Shown here in pieces: positions 1-7,245 of a stretch of DNA of 64,000 bases. Within the stretch, counting starts at the first letter, position 1; each line of letters begins with the position of its first letter. A program made the position numbers and the translations under genes. Below the pieces are notes generated by a model. The model did not search any database and was not told where the DNA came from. It was given only the letters and a program-made list of their open reading frames with translations. The stretch comes from Paraconexibacter sp040581415. GTDB taxonomy: Bacteria > Actinomycetota > Thermoleophilia > Solirubrobacterales > Solirubrobacteraceae. The stretch spans positions 5,456,001 through 5,520,000 of the forward strand of contig NZ_CP114014.1 in assembly GCF_040581415.1 (NCBI RefSeq), given 5' to 3'.

Positions 1-738
1 ACGACGCGTCCAGGCCGGCGGTTCGGCGGCTCCACGCGGCGCTCGACGGGTGCCGCTGCCCAGGTGAGCGGGCGCTGGTCGCTCACCTCGACGATCTTCC
101 GGCACGCCGCCGCGCCCGACCAACAGCGGCGCACGGTCGCCGAGCTGCTGCTCGAGCGCCACGGCATCGTCACCCGCGAGACCGTCCTCGGGGAGGGCGT
201 CCCCGGCGGCTTCAGCGCGCTCTACCCCGCGTTCGCGGATCTCGAGACGCTCGGCGTCTGCCGCCGCGGCTACTTCATCGAGGGCCTCGGCGGCGCGCAG
301 TTCGCCCTGCCCGGCGCCGTCGAGCGGCTGCGCGCGCAGAAGGACCGCGACGCCACCGCGATCGTCCTGGCGGCGACCGACCCCGCCCAGGCGTACGGCG
401 CAGCGCTGAAGTGGCCGGCGCGAGAGGAGGCGCAGACCACCGCGCCGTCCCGCAGACCCTCCCGCGTTCCCGGCGCCCACGTCGTCACCGTCGGCGGCGA
501 CCCCGTCCTGTACGTCGAGCGCAGCGGCAAGGGCCTGCAGACGCTCACGGACGACCCATCCGACGAGCGCATCCCGGGCGCGATCGACGCGCTGGCGACG
601 TACGTCCGCGGCGGTCGTGGCCGCAAGCTCGCCGTCGAGCGGGTCGACGGCGAGGACGTCATCGGCTCCCCGTTCGAGGCGCTGCTGGTCGAGCACGGCT
701 TCCGCCAGGGCCCGACGAAGCTCACCCTCAGTGCGTAG
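1..738 (+). CDS. Lhr-type ATP-dependent helicase, C-terminal fragment
   Basis: The reading frame is open from the first base of the window to the TAG at 736-738, so this is the 3' end of a gene starting upstream. The visible 245 residues match the C-terminal region of large (about 1500 aa) Lhr-type superfamily 2 DNA/RNA helicases. They include the GRWSL segment, a winged-helix stretch with RRGYFIEGLGGAQFALPGA, the DPAQAYGAALKWP motif and the closing VEHGFRQGPTKLTL segment. The helicase motor itself lies outside the window. Lhr proteins are 3'-5' translocases linked to DNA repair. Family assignment is confident from these motifs; substrate cannot be judged from the tail. A Nudix gene follows 48 bp downstream on the same strand. 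Confidence 0.88.
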   Translation, partial: TTRPGRRFGGSTRRSTGAAAQVSGRWSLTSTIFRHAAAPDQQRRTVAELLLERHGIVTRETVLGEGVPGGFSALYPAFADLETLGVCRRGYFIEGLGGAQFALPGAVERLRAQKDRDATAIVLAATDPAQAYGAALKWPAREEAQTTAPSRRPSRVPGAHVVTVGGDPVLYVERSGKGLQTLTDDPSDERIPGAIDALATYVRGGRGRKLAVERVDGEDVIGSPFEALLVEHGFRQGPTKLTLSA

Positions 739-786
739 CCAACCCGCGCCGCGCCTCCCGTACAGCGCGCTAGGCTGCGCGCCACG

Positions 787-1194
787 TTGTCCGCGTTCCC
801 GCGACATGTCCAGGCCGCCGGCGGGGTGATCCTCGCCGCCGGGAAGGTGTGCGTCATCCACCGCCCCGATTACGAGGACTGGTCGCTGCCGAAGGGCAAG
901 CTCGACGAGGGTGAGTCGCACGAGGACGCCGCGCTGCGCGAGGTTCACGAGGAGACGGGGCTGCGCTGCACCCTCGGCGCCGAGCTGTCCCCGCAGCAGT
1001 ACGTCGACCGCAAGGGCCGCCCGAAGACGGTCCGCTGGTGGGCGATGGCGGTCGTCGACGACGAGGGCCTGACGCCAAGCGACGAGGTCGACGAGCGCCG
1101 CTGGATCCCGGTCGCCGAGGCGGAGGCGCTGCTCGACTACGAGCACGACCGCGCCCTGGTCCGCGAGGCACTCGCGTCCGCGGACCGGGCCTGA
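787..1194 (+). CDS. Nudix hydrolase (MutT-like)
   Basis: This encodes 135 residues with a complete Nudix box, GKLDEGESHEDAALREVHEE followed by TGL, which holds the metal-binding REVHEE core. Such enzymes hydrolyse nucleoside diphosphate derivatives. The order PKGK before the box resembles the 8-oxo-dGTP/diadenosine polyphosphate group of actinobacterial MutT1 proteins, but the C-terminal histidine-phosphatase domain of MutT1 is absent. The start is a TTG at 787, chosen because it gives the usual short N-terminal strand before the AAGGVIL sheet. A TAGGCT hexamer lies at 771-776, 10 nt upstream, and no Shine-Dalgarno is visible. A later in-frame GTG at 826 would cut into the fold. Substrate is unknown. 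Confidence 0.8.
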   Translation: MSAFPRHVQAAGGVILAAGKVCVIHRPDYEDWSLPKGKLDEGESHEDAALREVHEETGLRCTLGAELSPQQYVDRKGRPKTVRWWAMAVVDDEGLTPSDEVDERRWIPVAEAEALLDYEHDRALVREALASADRA

Positions 1195-1236
1195 GCCGCG
1201 CTTCAAGCACACCGCTCGGCGGCCGATCACCGGCCC

Positions 1237-2145
1237 ATGAGCCCACAGCACGCGGCCGGCACCGAGCTCACCGTCCTGGACGGCACGATCGAGCCGCTCC
1301 GCGCCGTCGCCGCCCCCAACGTCGACCCGGTGATCGAGCAGCTCCGCGAGCGGCTGCGCAGCCTCGACAACACCTGCCTGGCCGGCCTGCAGGAGGGACT
1401 GACCCGGATGGTCGTCGGCGACCACAGCTTCAGCGCCGAGCCCGGCACCGAGCCGATCTACGACGACTCCCCCGACCCCAACGTCCGGGCCCTGGTCGAC
1501 ATCTTCAACTCGATGCTGCAGCGCAGCCAGGAGGCCCTCGGCGCATACGAGCAGCTGCGTATCCGGCTCGCCGACGCCCTGGGCGAGCAGTCGTGCCTGC
1601 CCGAGCTCACCGGACGGCTGCACAGCCTGGAGGAGAACTGCCTCACCGACCTGGACGAGGGACTGCAGGCCGTCGTCGACGGCGACCTCACCCGCAGTGC
1701 ACGCCCGGTCACCCTGCCGCTGACCCCGGCCCCCGACCGCCGCCTCGGTGAGCTCGGCACGTCCTTCAACCAGATGCTCGCGCGCTCGCGCACGGCCCTT
1801 CACAGCTACGACACGATGCGCGAGGACCTCCGCAGCGCCCTCGGGGACACCTCGTGCCTCGACGAGCTGCGCGCCAAGCTCTACAGCCTGCACCGGCACT
1901 GCCTCCGCGATCTCGACGAGGGCCTGGAGGCGGTCAGCTCCGGCACCGCGCTGACGCGGGCGGTCGGGCCCGTTACCACCCCGCTGGTCGGACCGACCGA
2001 GGAGGCGGACATCGGGGAGCTCGCCGAGGTGTTCAACCGCATGCTCGCCCGCACGCAGTCGACACTCGCCCACTACGACGAGCTGCGCCGGCGCGCCTAC
2101 ATCGGCGTCGCCCCGACCCACCACCCCGGCGGCCCCCGCCCGTGA
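1237..2145 (+). CDS. Soluble protein of three tandem HAMP-like repeats
   Basis: This 302-residue protein is built from three copies of an approximately 88-residue unit. Each unit has a CL-x2-L-x2-GL helix start (Cys at about 47, 135 and 222), a GD/GT turn, a PVTxPL-type linker (degenerate in copy 1) and a second helix with FNxML followed by a Tyr (about 104, 191 and 280). The pattern is that of HAMP-like signalling modules: two amphipathic helices joined by a connector. No transmembrane segment, signal peptide, kinase, cyclase or methyl-accepting output domain is visible, so it is a cytoplasmic poly-HAMP without an attached effector. Its TGA overlaps the GTG of the next gene (2142), implying translational coupling with the CarH-like protein. 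It could relay signal by protein contact. Function is unknown; the repeat structure is directly visible. Confidence 0.7.
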   Translation: MSPQHAAGTELTVLDGTIEPLRAVAAPNVDPVIEQLRERLRSLDNTCLAGLQEGLTRMVVGDHSFSAEPGTEPIYDDSPDPNVRALVDIFNSMLQRSQEALGAYEQLRIRLADALGEQSCLPELTGRLHSLEENCLTDLDEGLQAVVDGDLTRSARPVTLPLTPAPDRRLGELGTSFNQMLARSRTALHSYDTMREDLRSALGDTSCLDELRAKLYSLHRHCLRDLDEGLEAVSSGTALTRAVGPVTTPLVGPTEEADIGELAEVFNRMLARTQSTLAHYDELRRRAYIGVAPTHHPGGPRP

Positions 2146-3170
2146 CGCAGGCGCCCGCCACGCTGCACGAGGACGCCGAGCGCTTCGCACAGCTGCTGGA
2201 GCGCCGGGACCGCCGCGCCTGCATCGCCGCCGCGGTCGGCCTGATCGACGACGGCCTGAGCGTCGCCGACTTCGTCCTCGGCGTGCTGGCCCCCGCACTC
2301 GCACGGCTCTCGGACGGGATGTGGCATCGCGGCGAGTGGACGGCCGCCTACCAGCAGAGCGCCGTCGAGATCGCCGACACCCTGCTGGCCGTCACCGCCG
2401 CCCGGGCGCAGCCGGGGACCGCCGACGGCCGCCTCGTGGTCTGCGTCGCCGAGCGCGACAGCCAGAACCTCCCCGCGCGGATGCTGTGCGAGCTCCTGCG
2501 GGCCGAGGGCTTCACCGTTGCGTTCCTCGGGACGCCGACCATGACCGCGGGGGTCGCGCGCATGCTCGGGCAGATGCCGGCGGACGCGCTGGTGCTGTCG
2601 TGCTCGGTCCCGGTCAACCTGCCGGCCACCGTCCCCCTCATCGAGGCCGCCCACGACGCGGGCGTCCCCGTGCTGGCCGCAGGCCGCGGTTTCGGCGAGG
2701 ACGACGTGCGCGCCACCTGCCTCGGGGCGGACTGCCTCACCCCGCGGATCGATGCCGTCCGCAGCGCCGTCGAGCGCCTCCGCCAGACTCCGGCACCGCT
2801 CGCGGCGTCGACCGCCGAACGCGTGCAGGCCCAGGAGATCCTGGCCATCCGCGCACCGCTGACCGAGCAGCTCGCCGAACAGGTGGAGTACCGCAGCGGC
2901 CACCTGCTCGCGCGCGGCCCGCGGTCACGCAACGCGCTGCGCGACGACCTCGACGCCGTGCTCGGCTGGCTCGCCGCGGCGGTCCTGTGCGACGAGCGGA
3001 TCCTGGTCGAGCACGTCGAGGGCCTCGCTGCGCGCGGTCGCCACCGCCGGCAGGACCCGCGCATCGTCACCACCATGCTCAGGACCGTGGAGGACCGCCT
3101 GGCGTTCGACGTGCCGGCCGCGGCCGCGCCGCTCGCCGCCGCTCAGGGCGTCATGCGCCTGGCCGGCTGA
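2142..3170 (+). CDS. CarH-fold B12-binding-like protein lacking cobalamin ligands
   Basis: This 342-residue protein starts at a GTG that overlaps the upstream stop (GTGA). Residues about 8-90 form the helical cap seen before B12-binding domains, and about 95-210 form a Rossmann-like B12-binding domain. A C-terminal helical bundle (about 245-320, with AARGRHRR) resembles the four-helix domain often found after such modules. In photosensory CarH/LitR proteins the cap carries W-x9-EH and the Rossmann domain carries a histidine ligand. Here the cap reads W61-x9-Q71-Q72, and the lower-ligand position is Gln (ERDSQNLPARM, Q108) with Gly replaced by Pro. So the fold is present but both axial-ligand histidines are gone. 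It probably acts as a protein-protein or other-ligand sensor with the HAMP-like partner. No DNA-binding domain is present. Confidence 0.72.
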   Translation: MTQAPATLHEDAERFAQLLERRDRRACIAAAVGLIDDGLSVADFVLGVLAPALARLSDGMWHRGEWTAAYQQSAVEIADTLLAVTAARAQPGTADGRLVVCVAERDSQNLPARMLCELLRAEGFTVAFLGTPTMTAGVARMLGQMPADALVLSCSVPVNLPATVPLIEAAHDAGVPVLAAGRGFGEDDVRATCLGADCLTPRIDAVRSAVERLRQTPAPLAASTAERVQAQEILAIRAPLTEQLAEQVEYRSGHLLARGPRSRNALRDDLDAVLGWLAAAVLCDERILVEHVEGLAARGRHRRQDPRIVTTMLRTVEDRLAFDVPAAAAPLAAAQGVMRLAG

Positions 3171-3200
3171 CGCCGGGCGGCACACCGCCGGGAGCCGCGC

Positions 3201-4565
3201 TCAGGGCGTCTTCTTGCCGGGGTTGAAGAGGCCCGCGGGGTCGAGCGCGAGCTTGATCGCACGGTGCGCCGCGACGGCCGCCGGGGCCCACTGCTTGGAC
3301 AGCTGCCCGCGCTTGAGCCAGCCCAGCCCGTGCTCGCCGCTGACGGTTCCCCCGAGCGACACGGCCAGGTCGAAGAGCTCCTCGGTCGCGACCTCGGCCC
3401 GGGCGAGCTGCGCACCGTCGCCCGGGGTCAGCAGGAAGGTCGAGTGCAGGTTGCCGTCGCCCGCATGCCCCCAGGAGCACGCGTCGAGGCCGTGGCGCAG
3501 GCCGATCTCCACCGTCCCCGCGATGCCCTCGGCGAGGCGATCGAGGGGGACGCCGATGTCCTCTGACAGCTTGCCGCCCTGGACGGCCGTCACCGCGATG
3601 CCGACCCCGTCCCGCCAGCGCCACAGCTCCTTCGGCTCGTGCGGACGTGCCCCAGGACCAAGCGCCTCCAGGAGCTCCGCGACGTCGTCCGGCCCGCCGT
3701 CCGCCTCGCAGATGACCAGGAACTGCGCGTCACCGGGCAGCCCGCCGGGGAACGACGCGCCGGCGGCCGCCAGGGCACCGGCGTCGAGGTACTCGATCGT
3801 GGCAGGGACCGTGCCCGACGCCAGCACCGCCTCGATCGCGGCGCAGCCCGCGTCGATGGTGGGGTAGGCGGCGGCGACCGGCACCGGCGCATGGACGGGT
3901 GCCGGGATCAGCCGCAGCCACGCCGCGGTGACGATGCCGAGCGTCCCCTCGCTGCCGGTGAGCAGGCCGACCAGGTCGTAGCCCGCGACGTCCTTGCGCG
4001 TCGGCCCGCCGACCGACACGAGCTCCCCCGGGGCCAGGACGGCCTCGAGCCCGGTCACCCACGCGCGGGTCACGCCGTACTTGAAGCAGTGCGGGCCGCC
4101 GGCGTTCGTGGCGATGTTGCCGCCGATCTGCGAGGCCTCGGCCGCCCCCGGGTCGACCGGGAAGAAGAGCCCGTTCTCGCGCGCGTGCCGGGCCAGCGTC
4201 TGGGTCGTCACCCCGGCCTCGACGTTGATCCGCCACAGGCCGGGGTCGAACGACCGGATGCGGTCCAGCCGGTCCAGCGCGACGACGACCGTCCCCTCGG
4301 GCCCGGCCAGCTCCGGCACGGGCGCCGGCGTGGCACCGCCCGAGTAGCCCGTCCCGCCGCCGCGCGGGACGATCGCGACCCCGCGCTCGTAGCACCAGGC
4401 CACGACCGCGGCGACCTGCTCGGCGTCGCGCGGGAGGACGACGGCGTCGGCGTGCCCGCGCAGCCCCATCGCGATCGAGGCGTCCTGGGTCCACTCGGGT
4501 GCCGGCGGGGCGGGATGGCCGAGGACGTACTGGTCGCCCACGATCCGTGCGAGGTCCGATCGCAT
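3201..4565 (-). CDS. FAD-linked oxidase (GlcD / D-lactate dehydrogenase family)
   Basis: This 454-residue flavoprotein belongs to the VAO/GlcD family, which oxidises 2-hydroxyacids such as glycolate or D-lactate. The N-terminal FAD-binding part shows PRGGGTGYSGGA and the GGNIATNAGG segment, followed by LTGSEGTLGIVTAAWLRLIP. The C-terminal FAD-oxidase domain has the SWGHAGDGNLHSTFLL and GEHGLGWLKR motifs. The frame could extend to 4637, but the ATG at 4565 (MRSDLARIVG) is preferred because it begins at the family N-terminus and has a -10-like hexamer 6 nt upstream. The C-terminal cysteine-rich iron-sulfur half found in some D-lactate dehydrogenases is absent. It converges on the CarH-like gene with a 30-bp gap. 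The exact substrate is not determinable. Confidence 0.85.
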   Translation of the reverse strand: MRSDLARIVGDQYVLGHPAPPAPEWTQDASIAMGLRGHADAVVLPRDAEQVAAVVAWCYERGVAIVPRGGGTGYSGGATPAPVPELAGPEGTVVVALDRLDRIRSFDPGLWRINVEAGVTTQTLARHARENGLFFPVDPGAAEASQIGGNIATNAGGPHCFKYGVTRAWVTGLEAVLAPGELVSVGGPTRKDVAGYDLVGLLTGSEGTLGIVTAAWLRLIPAPVHAPVPVAAAYPTIDAGCAAIEAVLASGTVPATIEYLDAGALAAAGASFPGGLPGDAQFLVICEADGGPDDVAELLEALGPGARPHEPKELWRWRDGVGIAVTAVQGGKLSEDIGVPLDRLAEGIAGTVEIGLRHGLDACSWGHAGDGNLHSTFLLTPGDGAQLARAEVATEELFDLAVSLGGTVSGEHGLGWLKRGQLSKQWAPAAVAAHRAIKLALDPAGLFNPGKKTP

Positions 4566-4571
4566 TCGGGG

Positions 4572-4577
4572 AACGTA
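4572..4577 (-). promoter_or_regulatory. -10-like box for leaderless FAD-linked oxidase mRNA
   Basis: On the minus strand the hexamer TACGTT ends 6 nt before the ATG at 4565. There is no Shine-Dalgarno between them. This fits a promoter whose transcript begins at or next to the start codon. Confidence 0.5.
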
Positions 4578-4617
4578 CCCTTCACGGCGCGCGTGCCCCT
4601 TCGCGCCCGACCTCGCG

Positions 4618-5397
4618 ATGCCCGAAGGCGACACCATCCACTATGCGGCCAACCGGATCCGCCCCGTCCTGGAGGGCGTGGTCCCGGACGAGCTCCGCAC
4701 GCCCCACCCGCGTTTCGGGCGTGACCGCTGGCCCGCCCGCCTGGCCGACCGCGCGGTCACCGGCGTCGACGCCCACGGCAAGCACCTGTTCCTGCGCTTC
4801 GACGGGGACCTCGTCATCCACTCCCACCTGCGGATGACCGGGTCGTGGGGCGTGCACCCGGTCGGCCAGCGCTGGAAGCGCGCGCCCCGTCGCGCCTGGC
4901 TCGTGGTCCGCGCCGGTGACGTGGAGGTCGTCCAGTTCGACGGCCCGATCCTCGAGCTCATGACCGCCGCCCGCGCCCGCGGGGACCGCCGCCTCGCGCT
5001 CCTCGGCCCGGACATCCTGGCCCCCGACGCGTTCGACGAGCGGCGCTTCCTGCGGCGCCTGCGGGAGGACGACCCCACCCGCACCATCGGCGACGCGCTC
5101 CTGGACCAGCGCACGGTGGCCGGGCTGGGGACGGTCTGGCGGACCGAGGCCTGCTGGGCGGCCCGCATCGACCCGCACCGCACGACCGCGAGCGTCCCCG
5201 ACGACCTGGTGCTGGAAGGAGTTCGGGACGTGCGCCCGCGCATGCAGCTCAGCGCGAGGACCGGCACCGAGGCACGCGAGCGCTCCTGCTACGGCCTGCG
5301 CGGGCGTCCGTGCTCGCGCTGCGGCACGAAGATCCGCAGCGGCCACCTCGGGGACGACAACCGGCCCGTATTCTGGTGTCCCGGATGCCAGACCTGA
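4618..5397 (+). CDS. nei: Endonuclease VIII-like DNA glycosylase (Fpg/Nei family)
   Basis: This 259-residue enzyme begins MPEGDTIH, giving the catalytic Pro2 and Glu3 once the initiator Met is removed. The conserved lysine lies in HGKHLFLRF (K55). The H2TH region is LLDQRTVAGLGTVW, and a C-terminal zinc finger has CSRC and CPGC pairs. These are the hallmarks of the Fpg/Nei base-excision repair family, which removes oxidised bases and cleaves the AP site. PEGD favours Nei over Fpg. One oddity is that the usual Asn of the GxGN motif in the H2TH region is Thr172 here, a residue that normally contacts the DNA backbone. The gene overlaps the start of the following phosphodiesterase gene by 13 bp. 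Confidence 0.87.
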   Translation: MPEGDTIHYAANRIRPVLEGVVPDELRTPHPRFGRDRWPARLADRAVTGVDAHGKHLFLRFDGDLVIHSHLRMTGSWGVHPVGQRWKRAPRRAWLVVRAGDVEVVQFDGPILELMTAARARGDRRLALLGPDILAPDAFDERRFLRRLREDDPTRTIGDALLDQRTVAGLGTVWRTEACWAARIDPHRTTASVPDDLVLEGVRDVRPRMQLSARTGTEARERSCYGLRGRPCSRCGTKIRSGHLGDDNRPVFWCPGCQT

Positions 5398-6110
5398 AGA
5401 CCACGGACGGCCGCGTGCTCCGCGTCGGCCACAAGGGCGCGGACCTCATCGCGCCCGGCAACACCCCGGCCTCGTTCGACGCCGCGTTGGCCGCCGGCGT
5501 CGACATGATCGAGTTCGACGTCCTGCCCGAGCACCGCGACGGGACCGGCGAGCTCTACCTCGCCCACGACTACAACCACGTCGCCGGCGCCCCGACCCTG
5601 GCGGACGGGCTCGCGCACCTGGCCTCGGCGCCGTTCGACGGCCTGCGCCTCGACGTCGACCTCAAGCTGCCGGGCTACGAGGACCGCGTCTGCGCCGCCC
5701 TGCGGGACGCCGGCCTGGCCGAGCGCACCCTGATCTCCACGATGGAGGAGGCGTCGCTACCGCGGGTCCGCGCCGCCGCCCCCGAGATCCGGCTCGGCTG
5801 GTCGGTGCCGAAGGTCCGCCGCAACTACCTCGCGCACCCGGTCACCAAGCCGCTCGCGCTCGCCGCCGCGACCGCCGCCCGGCGGCAGATCCCGCGCCGC
5901 GCCGCCGCGAAGGTCCGCGCCGGGGAGATCGACGCGGTGATGTCGCACTGGGCGCTCGTCAGCCCCGCCTTCGCCCGCGCGATCCAGCGCGCAGGAGCGG
6001 AGCTCTACGTGTGGACCGTCGACGAGCTGGCGCTGCTGCGGCGCCTGGAGGCGATCCCCGGCGTCACCGGGATCATCTCCAACGACCCGCGCCTGTTCGA
6101 CGCGGACTGA
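5385..6110 (+). CDS. Glycerophosphodiester phosphodiesterase family protein
   Basis: This 241-residue GDPD-type TIM-barrel enzyme hydrolyses glycerophosphodiesters to glycerol 3-phosphate and an alcohol. The N-terminal RVGHKGADLIAPGNTPASF carries the catalytic His, in the GHxG/xPENT equivalent where Gly-Asn replaces Glu-Asn. MIEFDVLPE and LAHD follow as metal and catalytic elements, and the end has VWTVDE and IISNDP, all typical. The ATG at 5385 lies inside the end of the nei gene (13-bp overlap), so the two are likely co-transcribed. There is no signal peptide, so it is probably cytoplasmic. The E-to-G change in the PENT-like motif is noted, but the metal-binding EFD motif is present. Confidence 0.85.
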   Translation: MPDLKTTDGRVLRVGHKGADLIAPGNTPASFDAALAAGVDMIEFDVLPEHRDGTGELYLAHDYNHVAGAPTLADGLAHLASAPFDGLRLDVDLKLPGYEDRVCAALRDAGLAERTLISTMEEASLPRVRAAAPEIRLGWSVPKVRRNYLAHPVTKPLALAAATAARRQIPRRAAAKVRAGEIDAVMSHWALVSPAFARAIQRAGAELYVWTVDELALLRRLEAIPGVTGIISNDPRLFDAD

Positions 6111-6119
6111 CGGCCGGGT

Positions 6120-6641
6120 CTACTTCGTGACGGAGCAGGTCGCGGCGCTGAACCCACTCGGGTCCGCGCCGGCGGTGCTGCCGCGCTTGCCGGACGTGCT
6201 CATCCGGGCGCGCTTGACGACCTCGGTGCCCTCGCGCCACTCGAACGTCACAGCGCCTCTGAGCTTGAAGGAGCCGGTCTGCGGGGGGACCACGGTGAAG
6301 TTGCGCCCGGTCTGACGGCGCTGATACTTCGCCGAGCCGACGTCGATCCAGCCGCTGTCCCCGGCGTCGCCGATGTTGTGCCACTTCTTGTCCTCGGCGG
6401 ACAGGTACTGCAGCTGGAAGCGCATGTACATCTCCTGCTTGCGGATGCCGTTGCCGGGCATCGAACCGCGGATCCCGATGGTGTCGGGGTGGTCCGCGGT
6501 GTCGCAGACGTTGACCGTGGCCCACAGGAGACGGTTCGGCTTCGCCTTCTTCGCGGCCGCCCCCCCGCTGACGGGCGCGACCGCGAGCGCGGTCAGCAGC
6601 ACCATGAACGCGGCGATGAGGGTTGCGAAGCGGCGCGGCAC
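6120..6641 (-). CDS. Secreted protein of unknown function
   Basis: This 173-residue protein is not a family I can name. The GTG at 6641 gives a clear Sec signal peptide: PRRF, then a hydrophobic core LIAAFMVLLTALAVA, then a small-residue region ending SGGAAA. The mature part is rich in charged and Gly residues. It contains two cysteines (in VNVCDTADHPD and near the C-terminus in AATCSV) that could form a disulfide, suggesting a small extracellular beta domain. A longer frame upstream to 6758 lacks a sensible N-terminus and would overlap the divergent sigma-factor gene. It converges on the GDPD gene with 9 bp between stops. Confidence 0.65.
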   Translation of the reverse strand: MPRRFATLIAAFMVLLTALAVAPVSGGAAAKKAKPNRLLWATVNVCDTADHPDTIGIRGSMPGNGIRKQEMYMRFQLQYLSAEDKKWHNIGDAGDSGWIDVGSAKYQRRQTGRNFTVVPPQTGSFKLRGAVTFEWREGTEVVKRARMSTSGKRGSTAGADPSGFSAATCSVTK

Positions 6642-6717
6642 ACCGGCAGGGTAGCGGGCGCCCAGCGGACGCTGAAATCCGTTTGTGATGGACCGCTCAC
6701 CGCGGCGTAGTGGACGT

Positions 6718-7245
6718 ATGGGCGACACCTTGACCATGGCTCTACCAGCCCCGAACACCGCCGCCGTCGCGTTCGATGCGCTCTACCGTTCGTGCGTGGA
6801 CGACGTCCACGCCTACGCGTGGTCGCTCCTACGGGACCGTGCGGCGGCCGAAGACGTCACGGCGCTCGCGTTCGAGCGCGCGTACCGGAAGCGAGGCAGA
6901 TTCGACCCCTCCAAGGGGACCGAGCGCGCCTGGATCTTCGGGATCGCGCGCAACGCCGCGCTCGACGAGCTGCGGCGACGGCGCAGGACGGCGACGCTGG
7001 TCACCGATCCTGAGGACCCGGCCGCCGCCGCTGCCGTCAGCGACTCCGGCGAGGCCGCCGAGCGCCGCGCGACGGTGCAGATGGCGCTCGCGACGCTCGA
7101 TCCCCGTGACCGCGAGCTCGTCGCCCTCAAGTTCCACGCCGGGCTGTCCAACGCCGAGATCGCCGAGGTCCTCGGCGTCTCCGAATCCAACGCGGGCACC
7201 AAGGTGCACCGTGCCGTCACCAAGCTCCGGGAGGCCTGCGCCTGA
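6718..7245 (+). CDS. ECF-type RNA polymerase sigma factor
   Basis: This 175-residue sigma-70 family protein has only regions 2 and 4. Region 2 (about 22-95) includes DALYRSCVDDVHAYAW, the AEDVTALAFERAYR helix and GTERAWIFGIARN. Region 4 (about 120-172) includes LDPRDRELVALKFHAGLSNAEIAEVLG and the HTH ending NAGTKVHRAVTKLREA. It directs RNA polymerase to a small regulon, usually in response to envelope stress. The ATG at 6718 is preferred over the upstream 6685 start because it gives a normal ECF N-terminus; an internal ATG exists at 6736. Its TGA overlaps the ATG of the membrane DUF4349 gene by one base, so that protein is the likely regulator. Confidence 0.87.
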   Translation: MGDTLTMALPAPNTAAVAFDALYRSCVDDVHAYAWSLLRDRAAAEDVTALAFERAYRKRGRFDPSKGTERAWIFGIARNAALDELRRRRRTATLVTDPEDPAAAAAVSDSGEAAERRATVQMALATLDPRDRELVALKFHAGLSNAEIAEVLGVSESNAGTKVHRAVTKLREACA

